Origin: Planctomycetota bacterium
Lineage (GTDB): Bacteria; Planctomycetota; UBA1135; JACQFD01
Reading direction: 5' to 3'
DNA: 64,000 nt
Assembly: GCA_016200225.1 (NCBI GenBank)
Contig: JACQFD010000021.1
Span: 310,001-374,000, forward strand
Positions 17,818-25,618 of the stretch are shown here, one piece after another. The position numbers and the translations under genes are program-made. How positions within the stretch are numbered: the stretch's first letter is position 1; each line of letters opens with the position of its first letter. The notes under the pieces were generated by a model that did no database searches, was not told the origin of the DNA, and worked only from the letters and a program-made list of their open reading frames with translations.

Positions 17818-18927
17818 ATGCCGAACGACCTTAAAATTACAAACGTCGAAACTGTATTATTAAGAGTGCCGCTGCGGCAGCGCACGATCACGGATTCCCA
17901 GAGCAAGGTCGACGACGTCGAATTCTTACAAGTACGCATTCATACCGATGCGGGCGTCACGGGTTACGGCATGAACTGGAGCTACACGACGGGCCTCCGC
18001 GCCGCGCAGGTGATGATCGACGAAAATTACATTTCGGTCATTAAGAATGAAAATCCGCTCTTTCGAAAGGAAATCGTTCGAAAGATGTTCTTTACAAATC
18101 ATTTCGTCGGCCGCGTGGGCGCCGCACGCGTCGGCATCGCCGCCGTCGAATTCGCACTCTGGGACATCGCATGCAAACTCGCGGGCATGCCGCTTTGGAA
18201 GTATTTGGGCGCCTGCCGCGACAAAGTCAAAGCATACAGTACGGACGGCGGCTGGCTCACGTGGAGCGCGGATGAGTTAATCCACGACGCGACGGGCCTC
18301 GTCGACCGCGGTTTCGACGCGGTTAAAATTAAACTCGGCCGCCCCGATCCGCGCGAAGATTATCAAAGAATCGCGGCCGTTCGAAAGGCCGTCGGGCCGA
18401 ATATTAATATTATGACGGACGTCAACTGCGCGTGGTCGCTCGCGACGGCGCGCTACTGGGGCGCCAAACTCGCCGATCATGATATTTACTGGCTCGAGGA
18501 GCCCATGATGCCCGAAGACGTAAAATCGCACGCGCAACTCGCGGCCGCGATCCGCGTCCCCATCGCGGTCGGCGAGACGATTTATACAAAACAAGCCTTT
18601 CGCGATTATATAGAAACCGGCGCGTGCGCGATCGTGCAGGCCGACGCGACGAAGCTGCTCGGCATCGGCGAATGGTTGGAAGTGGCCGCGCTCGCGAACG
18701 CGTACACGCTTCCGATCGTTCCGCACACGAACGTGCAACAAAAACTCCACGTCCAGCTCGCCGCCGCGACGCCGCACGCCATCATGGTCGAAAATTGTTA
18801 TGAATCGATCAATGAAATCTGGGAGGAGCCGATTTATGTAAAGAACGGATATTACAATCTTCCCGAACAACCCGGCGTCGGACTCCGACTGCGCGACGCC
18901 GTGATCGCCGAACACCGGATCGGTTAA
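17818..18927 (+). CDS. enolase-superfamily sugar-acid dehydratase (candidate L-fuconate dehydratase)
   Basis: A 369-residue mandelate racemase/muconate lactonizing enzyme family member. Catalytic and metal-binding residues are visible in order: the KxK pair in AVKIKLGRP, the Asp of TDVNCAW, the Glu of WLEEPM, the Glu of VGETIY, and a histidine in IVPHTNVQQ. This is the acid-sugar dehydratase pattern, removing water from an aldonate to give a 2-keto-3-deoxy acid. It is shorter than the classical FucD type (about 440 residues), so it would be a different subgroup if it acts on L-fuconate. The lactonase gene starts 17 bases downstream. Confidence 0.87.
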   Translation: MPNDLKITNVETVLLRVPLRQRTITDSQSKVDDVEFLQVRIHTDAGVTGYGMNWSYTTGLRAAQVMIDENYISVIKNENPLFRKEIVRKMFFTNHFVGRVGAARVGIAAVEFALWDIACKLAGMPLWKYLGACRDKVKAYSTDGGWLTWSADELIHDATGLVDRGFDAVKIKLGRPDPREDYQRIAAVRKAVGPNINIMTDVNCAWSLATARYWGAKLADHDIYWLEEPMMPEDVKSHAQLAAAIRVPIAVGETIYTKQAFRDYIETGACAIVQADATKLLGIGEWLEVAALANAYTLPIVPHTNVQQKLHVQLAAATPHAIMVENCYESINEIWEEPIYVKNGYYNLPEQPGVGLRLRDAVIAEHRIG

Positions 18928-18944
18928 TTCGCGCCGCACGATCC

Positions 18945-19772
18945 GTGGAACGCATCGACGCCCATCAACATTTCTGGCGATACCGGCCGGACGCGCACGC
19001 CTGGATCACCGACGACATGACGGCGATCAAACATGATTTTCTTCCGGAACATTTACATCCTGTATTGTTAGAATCTCGGATCGCCGGCTGCGTCGCCGTA
19101 CAGGCGGAACAGAACGCGCGAGAAACGGAATGGTTATTATCGCTCGCGGCAAAGAATCCATGGATCCGCGGCGTCGTCGGCTGGGTGGATCTGATCCATC
19201 CCGAGGTCGAGTCGCAAATTGAACAATTCGCCGAAAACCCGAAATTCTCGGGAGTCCGGCACATTGCGCAGAGCGAACCCGACGAATTTTTATTACGATC
19301 CGATTTCCGGCGCGGAATCGCGCTTTTGTCCAAATTCGGACTGACCTACGATATTTTAGTATATTCGCGCCAACTGTCCGCCGCGCTCGACCTCGTCCGC
19401 GCGTTCCCCGATCAGCCGTTCGTGCTCGACCATCTCGCCAAACCGGATATTAAGAATCGCGTGCGCGAACCGTGGCTCGCCGACTTTCGAAAACTCGCCG
19501 TGGCACCGAATGTTTATTGTAAAATATCCGGAATGGTGACGGAGGCCGCATGGCGCGGGTGGCACGAGGCCGATTTTTCCGATTATTTAAAATACGCGCT
19601 CGACGCGTTCGGCGCGGACCGGCTGATGTTCGGTTCGGACTGGCCCGTGTGCCTCGTCGCGGCGAGCCACCTTCAGGTACTCCACATCGTTGAAAATTAC
19701 TATTCAGAACTGTCGGAACACGAACGGCGGATGATCTTCGGCGGCAACGCGCGGAGTTTTTATGATTTATAA
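18945..19772 (+). CDS. amidohydrolase-family sugar lactonase (candidate L-fuconolactonase)
   Basis: A 275-residue amidohydrolase with the sequence style of L-fuconolactone hydrolases: RIDAHQHFWRYRPDAHAWI at the very N-terminus, GVVGWVDL, FVLDHLAKP, and MFGSDWPVC with the catalytic aspartate. It should open L-fucono-1,5- or 1,4-lactone to L-fuconate, the step between the sugar dehydrogenase and the dehydratase encoded just upstream. The start is GTG. The last 11 bases overlap the next gene, which encodes an exported repeat protein, so catabolic and exported parts of the locus are transcribed together. Confidence 0.9.
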   Translation: MERIDAHQHFWRYRPDAHAWITDDMTAIKHDFLPEHLHPVLLESRIAGCVAVQAEQNARETEWLLSLAAKNPWIRGVVGWVDLIHPEVESQIEQFAENPKFSGVRHIAQSEPDEFLLRSDFRRGIALLSKFGLTYDILVYSRQLSAALDLVRAFPDQPFVLDHLAKPDIKNRVREPWLADFRKLAVAPNVYCKISGMVTEAAWRGWHEADFSDYLKYALDAFGADRLMFGSDWPVCLVAASHLQVLHIVENYYSELSEHERRMIFGGNARSFYDL

Positions 19773-22221
19773 ACTCATTTCGATGCTCCTGCTCGCCGTA
19801 CTCGCGCCGGCGTCGCACGCCGCGCATGCCGCGCGCGTCGACGAACGCAAACTCGTCGACGGCGTCGAAATCCGCGATATTAAGTTTGAAAAAGGGCGTT
19901 TCGCCGACGGAAACGGATATATCGAGGGTTACTCCGGAAACACCGTCGCGTTCACGCAGCGCATCGGAAAAGGCGATTTTACAATAAAGGCGACGCTGTG
20001 GCTGCGCGATTTGAACGGTTCGTATCCTTTTTTTCGGCTCGACGATAATTATTTTTGTTTCGACAGCGCCGCGGCCTCGCTGCACGTGAACGGATCCAAG
20101 TTTGGCGGGCCGGCTGTCAAGAAAATCGGCGAAGCTTCCAAGTTTATTACTAAATCGCAGACATTTGCATTCGAGATCCGGCGACGGAACGGGAAAGTAC
20201 AGATATTTCTATCGAATCAGCCCGTGTACGCCGCGGATTACGGCGACGGACCGATCGATTACGCGGGGTTCGGCGTCGGCAACAATGTACTTAGAATTCA
20301 CAGTTGGTCCATCGCTGCCAATATTGAAGAAGTCGCGCCCGTCGAGGCGCCGAAAGGCCCGAGCGCGTCGGAATTTCAAAATCGCGTCGACAACGCCATC
20401 GACCGCGGAATCAAGTATTTATTAAATTACCAATGCCGCGACGGATCGTGGGGCTATCACGCCTACTTTTTTCCGGCCGGCGAGACGGCTCTCTGCGCGT
20501 ACACATTATTAAAATGCGGAATACCCGCCTCGCATCCGGCTCTGCAGCGCGCATTCGCCTATCTCGACGGCATCGAACCCGCGGAAACATATGTAGTTTC
20601 ATGCATGCTTTCCGCCTACGAGGCGACCGGCAACCCCGCTTATAAAGCGAAAATACAACAATTGTCCGGAATTCTCACCGGCTACAACGAACGCGGCCTG
20701 TGGAGTTATCCAAATTCATGGGGCAGTCCGTGGCGCGCGGAAAAAGGCCTGATCGATTTGTCAAATACACAATTCGCCGTTCTCGGCCTCCGCGCCGCGC
20801 ACAAGGGCGGGGTCGACATTCCGGCCGCGCTTTGGAAGCAAATTATAGAATCGGCGCTGAAATTTCAGGAAATTCCACGCATTATGGATGCGTCGGGTTC
20901 GCCAAAAACCGATGGAACGACGACGACCGGCAAGATTCAGGTCGCCGGATTTTCCTACCGCGCGGGCGAGGGCGCCTACGGTTCGATGACGGCGGCGGGT
21001 ATTTGTATATTAAAGATCGCGCTCGAAAATGTAAAATCGTCGTTATCGTCCGCGCAAGTTCGAACGGTTCAAAACGCAATCGATTCGGGAGTGAACTGGC
21101 TCGCGGAGAACTTTACCATAACGTCGAATCCCAAGAAAGGCGACTGGGTTTACTATTATTTATACGGCCTCGAACGGGTCGGAGCTTTTCTTAAGATTGA
21201 TAAAATCGGCGAACACGATTGGTATCGGGAGGGCGCCGATTGGTTAATATCAAAACAGGGCAACGACGGCGCCTGGGCCGAATCCGACCACGCCGAGGCC
21301 GATACGTGCTTCGCGCTGTTGTTTCTACGGCGCGCGAGCGCTCCCATCATCACCGGCAACGACACGCTGCCGCCCAAAGATGTTTACATTTCCGAATCGC
21401 CGACGAACGACTTGAGCATGCGGGCGAGCGGACGGAATCGGTTGAAAATTTGGATTTCGGGTTTCGGCGAAAATGCAAAAAAACAATACGGCGGCGGCAA
21501 TATCGGCGGTTTGCGAATCGCCAAGATTGAATATTTTATAGATGGAAAAACCGCCGGTGAAATTCAAGGAAATCCGGCGAAAGCATGGGTCGACGAAAAA
21601 TATGCATTCGAGCATGAATTTACGACAACCGGCAAACATAAAGTAAGCGCCCGCGCGCACCTCGTGGAGCCCGGCGCCGCGGACGATGATAAGAATCCGA
21701 CGGTCTATTTGTATTCAACCGGATTCGAACTCAACGTCGAATCGGTACTCGCGGGTTGGATGCTCGCGGCGGCGCGCGCGCGGGCGCGGAATGTAATGTT
21801 AAATATAGGAAAAACGGTCAACGCGAGTTCGTCCGCGAATGGCGGCGAAACGCCCCCGCGCGCCGCCGACGGCCTCGAATCTTCACGATGGCTGTTCGCC
21901 GCGAACGACGCGCGGCCGACGTTGACGATCGAATTGCAGAATTCGATCAAGGCCAACACGTTGGTGTTCACGCAGGCATTTAACAAACCGGCGTCGGGCG
22001 GCCTGTTCGACAAAATTACACAAGTCGAAATCGTTATTAATAACAACAAGCCGTTCAAAGCAGACCTCGACGCCGACGACGCGAAACCCACCGCCGTTTC
22101 GCTCGGTCGTGTATTTACAATTACGCGGATCGAAGTGCGCGTCGTCGCCCGCGTGAAGAACGCCTCGCAGCCCGGCATCGGCGGATTTTCCGAAGTGACG
22201 CTCGAAATGCGAAAACAATGA
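19762..22221 (+). CDS. exported terpene-cyclase-like repeat protein with lectin-like and discoidin-like domains
   Basis: An 819-residue exported protein. After a signal peptide (about residues 1-24), residues 35-195 look like a concanavalin/LamG- or DUF1080-like beta-sandwich. Residues 210-540 contain prenyltransferase/squalene-cyclase-type alpha/alpha-toroid repeats (CRDGSWGYHAYF, GAYGSMTAAGICILKIA, QGNDGAWAESDHAEADTCFALLFL). The last 120 or so residues resemble an F5/8 type C (discoidin) domain (LNIGKTVNASSSANGG and AADGLESSRW). I see no Asp-rich cyclase active-site motif, so terpene cyclisation is unlikely; glycan binding or a lyase-like role on an exported toroid is more plausible. It overlaps the lactonase gene by 11 bases and forms an ATGA overlap with the next fucosidase gene. 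Confidence 0.8.
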   Translation: MIYKLISMLLLAVLAPASHAAHAARVDERKLVDGVEIRDIKFEKGRFADGNGYIEGYSGNTVAFTQRIGKGDFTIKATLWLRDLNGSYPFFRLDDNYFCFDSAAASLHVNGSKFGGPAVKKIGEASKFITKSQTFAFEIRRRNGKVQIFLSNQPVYAADYGDGPIDYAGFGVGNNVLRIHSWSIAANIEEVAPVEAPKGPSASEFQNRVDNAIDRGIKYLLNYQCRDGSWGYHAYFFPAGETALCAYTLLKCGIPASHPALQRAFAYLDGIEPAETYVVSCMLSAYEATGNPAYKAKIQQLSGILTGYNERGLWSYPNSWGSPWRAEKGLIDLSNTQFAVLGLRAAHKGGVDIPAALWKQIIESALKFQEIPRIMDASGSPKTDGTTTTGKIQVAGFSYRAGEGAYGSMTAAGICILKIALENVKSSLSSAQVRTVQNAIDSGVNWLAENFTITSNPKKGDWVYYYLYGLERVGAFLKIDKIGEHDWYREGADWLISKQGNDGAWAESDHAEADTCFALLFLRRASAPIITGNDTLPPKDVYISESPTNDLSMRASGRNRLKIWISGFGENAKKQYGGGNIGGLRIAKIEYFIDGKTAGEIQGNPAKAWVDEKYAFEHEFTTTGKHKVSARAHLVEPGAADDDKNPTVYLYSTGFELNVESVLAGWMLAAARARARNVMLNIGKTVNASSSANGGETPPRAADGLESSRWLFAANDARPTLTIELQNSIKANTLVFTQAFNKPASGGLFDKITQVEIVINNNKPFKADLDADDAKPTAVSLGRVFTITRIEVRVVARVKNASQPGIGGFSEVTLEMRKQ

Positions 22222-24125
22222 AAACCCGGCCGTCGGCATTCGTCGTTTTTTATTTATTATTCATTATTGCCGCTTGCGGAGCCGTCGCGAGGCAGGACAA
22301 AGTCAACGCGGCGTTTCCGGCCCGCGCCGTTGCGCCCTCGCCGCGGCAGCTCGCGTGGCACAAACTCGAATATAATGCTTTCATCCATTTTAATATGAAT
22401 ACTTTCACCGACGCCGAATGGGGAAGCGGCGCGGAAAGTGAAAGTACATTTAACCCGACGGCGCTCGACTGCCGACAGTGGGCGCGCATTTGTAAAGAAG
22501 CCGGAATGAAAGGAATCATTCTGACCGCGAAACACCACGACGGTTTTTGTTTATGGCCGTCGAAATATACGAATCACAGCGTGGCGTCGAGTCCATTTCG
22601 CGGGGGCAAAGGCGATGTATTGAAGGAACTCTCCGAAGCCTGCCGCGAATACGGCCTCAAAATGGGAATTTACGTATCGCCATGGGACCGGAATTCAAAA
22701 TTGTATGGAGATACGCCGAAATATAATGAATATTTTAAAAATCAACTTCGCGAAGTATTGACAAATTACGGTTCGATTTTCGAAGTCTGGTTCGACGGCG
22801 CGTGCGGCGAGGGGCCGAACGGTAAGAAACAACAATACGACTGGCCGGGATTCATACAAGTCGTGCGCGAATGCCAGCCCGATGCGGTTATTTTTAGCGA
22901 TGCGGGCCCCGACGTGCGCTGGGTCGGCAACGAAAGCGGACTCGCCGCGCCAACCTCATGGTGCACGCTCTTTCGCGATCGGTTTTATCCGGGTACGCCC
23001 GATTCGCAACCACTAACGGAGGGCCACGAGGACGGCACGCACTGGGTTCCGTCCGAGTGCGATGTATCGATTCGTCCCGGCTGGTATTATCATCAATCGC
23101 AGGACGGAGAGGTCAAATCGCTCGACACGCTGCTCGATATATATTATCGGTCGATCGGACAGAACAGCACGCTATTATTAAATATACCTGTCGACCGGCG
23201 CGGATTGATCCACGAGAACGACGCCGCGCGATTGTTAGAATTCAAGCGCGCGATCGACGCGACGTTTGCCGACGATCTCGCCGCAAACGCGGAGATTGTA
23301 GCGACCAATACACGTAACGATTCCACCGCTTTCGCGGCGCACAACGCGATCGACGCCGATCATAAGAATTATTGGGCCGCCGACGATTCCATACAATCGG
23401 CGGCGCTCGAATTGAGCTGGCCGAAAGCGATGACGTTCAACCGCGTCGTTCTCGGCGAACCGATCGAGTATGGCCAGCGTATCGAACAATTCACGGTCGA
23501 CGCAGACGTGCATGGAGAATGGCGAACGATCGCGAAAGGCACGACGATCGGCCATAAGCGAATATTAAAGTTCGACCCGATCACGGCATCCAAACTTCGA
23601 TTACAAATATTACGTTCCAACGCGCCTCCCGCGATCTGTAATTTTCAAGTCTTCGCCTCGACACAGCGATCCTTCATTTCGCCCGTTCAGACTTTCGCGC
23701 CCGCGCAACCGGGGATTTCATATCAATATTACGAAGGCGATTTTCAATCTGTCAACGATTTGAAACGTGCCGAATCGAGAGCGAGTGGCACGGTGCAACA
23801 TTTCAGTCTGGATGCACGAAAACGCGACGAGCGATTCGCAATTGCATTCACGGGATTTATGGATATTCCGGCCGATGGAATTTACTATTTTCGGATGCGC
23901 AGCGACGACGGAAGCCGCCTCACGATTCATAATCAAACGGTCGTCGATCTCGACGGCATCCACGGAATGGGACAACTTAAGGAAGGAACGATTGCCCTCC
24001 GCGCGGGACTCCATCCGTTTAATTTGGAATACTTCAACGTCGTCGGCGAACGCGGTCTCGAACTCGAGATGCGCGCGCCGGGCGCCGCCTGGGCGCCCAT
24101 CGTCGACAAACTCCTAAAACACTAA
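22218..24125 (+). CDS. exported GH29 alpha-L-fucosidase with F5/8C-like and PA14-like modules
   Basis: A 635-residue enzyme with a lipoprotein-type signal (FIIAACGA). The GH29 barrel shows YNAFIHFNMNTF, GIILTAKHHDGFCLWPS and IFEVWFDGACGEGP with the nucleophile aspartate; QNSTLLLNIPVDRRGL is the standard end of the barrel. A discoidin-like module (about residues 345-480) and a C-terminal PA14-like module (about 490-635) follow. The PA14-like tail is recognisably related to that of the GH29 at 7107-9167, although the barrels are of different subtypes. It removes alpha-L-fucose outside the cytoplasm. Start and stop overlap neighbours by four and one bases, so it is firmly in the operon. Confidence 0.92.
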   Translation: MKTRPSAFVVFYLLFIIAACGAVARQDKVNAAFPARAVAPSPRQLAWHKLEYNAFIHFNMNTFTDAEWGSGAESESTFNPTALDCRQWARICKEAGMKGIILTAKHHDGFCLWPSKYTNHSVASSPFRGGKGDVLKELSEACREYGLKMGIYVSPWDRNSKLYGDTPKYNEYFKNQLREVLTNYGSIFEVWFDGACGEGPNGKKQQYDWPGFIQVVRECQPDAVIFSDAGPDVRWVGNESGLAAPTSWCTLFRDRFYPGTPDSQPLTEGHEDGTHWVPSECDVSIRPGWYYHQSQDGEVKSLDTLLDIYYRSIGQNSTLLLNIPVDRRGLIHENDAARLLEFKRAIDATFADDLAANAEIVATNTRNDSTAFAAHNAIDADHKNYWAADDSIQSAALELSWPKAMTFNRVVLGEPIEYGQRIEQFTVDADVHGEWRTIAKGTTIGHKRILKFDPITASKLRLQILRSNAPPAICNFQVFASTQRSFISPVQTFAPAQPGISYQYYEGDFQSVNDLKRAESRASGTVQHFSLDARKRDERFAIAFTGFMDIPADGIYYFRMRSDDGSRLTIHNQTVVDLDGIHGMGQLKEGTIALRAGLHPFNLEYFNVVGERGLELEMRAPGAAWAPIVDKLLKH

Positions 24126-25618
24126 TGTTACGATTCTTAATCATTATCGCCGCATTTTTCGCGGCTGCGATTCCGTTCCAGAGTTCCCAGCCTGCGCGAA
24201 CTGTTAAGAAGAAAGTCCTAATGATCGGCATCGACGGTTTCCGCGCGGATGTGCTCGAACGATCGAATACTCCGAATCTCCACGCGTTGATGGCGAACGG
24301 ATGTTACACAACGGAGGCCCGCGCCGGGGAGAAAACCGTGAGCGGCCCCGGCTGGTCGAGCGTGCTCACAGGAGTATGGTTCGACAAGCATCGTGTTCCC
24401 GACAACGATTTTAAGAATCCGAATTATAAAGATTATCCGCATTTCTTCGCGCGCCTGCGCGAGGCGCGGCCCGAACTGAAACTCGCCTCCGTCGTCGACT
24501 GGCAGGAAATCGATAAATTTATTCTCGCGTCCGCCGACGCCGATTTTCGCTTCGTTTTCGATTATAAGAATCACGGGGACGAAAACGTCGCGTCGAAATC
24601 CGCGGAATTGTTAACGAAAGAGGACCCCGATGTTTTGTTCGCCTATTTCGCCGATCTCGACGAGGCGGGCCATGCCAACGGATTTCACGCGGCGGTCTCG
24701 GAATATCAAAAAGCATTACAAACGATCGACGCGCAAATCGGAACCATCCTTTCCGCGATGCGCGCGCGGCCCGGCGCGGCAACCGAAGACTGGCTCGTTA
24801 TTGTTACAAGCGACCACGGCGGCACGATCGACGGCAACCACGGCCGCGACATTCCGGAACATCGCAAAATACCCTTCATTGTCAGCGGCGCCGCCGCCGC
24901 GCGGGGCAAAATGTTTAGAACCGTGAATCAAGTCGACGCCGCGCCGACGGCGATGTTACATTTAGGAATCATACCGAAGCAATCGTGGGCTCTCGACGGT
25001 CGCCCCGTCGGATTTCCAACACTGACGCCGATGCGCATCAATATGTTATTTAACGGAAACGCCGAGACGGGAACGCCCGCCGTCGATTATAATATAAATG
25101 CGCAAATCCCCGGTTGGACCGACACCGGATCGATGACGCTCATTAATTATGACGCGAAGGAGGGTTTTCCGACGGGCGCCGGGCCCGGGTCGCCGGGCCG
25201 CGGGCGCGCGTTTTTCGCCGGCGGAAAATCCGGCGAAGCGTCCATTTCGCAGGTTATGACTTTTGAGGACATCGCGAAGGAAGTGGACGCCGGACAAATA
25301 TCATTTCAGGCCGGCGGTTTCTTCGGAGGGTTCGCCGAACAGCGCGATTGCGCGTGGCTTTCATTAACATTCCTCGACGAGACGGGCGGCGAAATTTATG
25401 AATATTCACTATCACCCGTGACGCTCGCGCGCCGGAAGGCCGAGAGCGAGAAAGCCGGCATCCCGAAGGCGCAGACCGGCCTCTGGCCCGTCGGGAGTCC
25501 GATCGTGAATCTCCCCCGCCGCGCGCGCCACGTCCGCGTCACGTTGCACGCGGAGGCGGGCGATGGCGACAACGACGGATACGCGGACGATCTACTCTTT
25601 ATGTTTATTAAACAATAA
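24125..25618 (+). CDS. exported alkaline-phosphatase-superfamily phosphodiesterase-like enzyme
   Basis: A 497-residue exported enzyme of the type I phosphodiesterase/nucleotide pyrophosphatase branch. The two-metal centre is visible as MIGIDGFRADVL near residue 36, SGPGWSSVLTGVW near 70, DLDEAGHANG near 180, TSDHGGTIDGNHG near 230. There is no CxPxR sulfatase motif, so it is not an ordinary formylglycine sulfatase. The last 180 residues form a beta-sandwich with an acidic, calcium-binding-like ending (GDGDNDGYADD). It may remove phosphate-type groups that block fucosylated glycans, but this is inference. Both ends overlap neighbours by one base (TAATG), showing tight coupling with the fucosidase genes. 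Confidence 0.8.
   Translation: MLRFLIIIAAFFAAAIPFQSSQPARTVKKKVLMIGIDGFRADVLERSNTPNLHALMANGCYTTEARAGEKTVSGPGWSSVLTGVWFDKHRVPDNDFKNPNYKDYPHFFARLREARPELKLASVVDWQEIDKFILASADADFRFVFDYKNHGDENVASKSAELLTKEDPDVLFAYFADLDEAGHANGFHAAVSEYQKALQTIDAQIGTILSAMRARPGAATEDWLVIVTSDHGGTIDGNHGRDIPEHRKIPFIVSGAAAARGKMFRTVNQVDAAPTAMLHLGIIPKQSWALDGRPVGFPTLTPMRINMLFNGNAETGTPAVDYNINAQIPGWTDTGSMTLINYDAKEGFPTGAGPGSPGRGRAFFAGGKSGEASISQVMTFEDIAKEVDAGQISFQAGGFFGGFAEQRDCAWLSLTFLDETGGEIYEYSLSPVTLARRKAESEKAGIPKAQTGLWPVGSPIVNLPRRARHVRVTLHAEAGDGDNDGYADDLLFMFIKQ

Noticed and set aside
19762-22221. Squalene/terpene cyclase producing hopanoids
   Set aside because: A signal peptide and lectin-like domains put it outside the cytoplasm, and the acidic cyclase motif is not seen.
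24125-25618. Possible sulfatase
   Set aside because: No CxPxR formylglycine motif; the metal-site order matches the phosphodiesterase/NPP branch.
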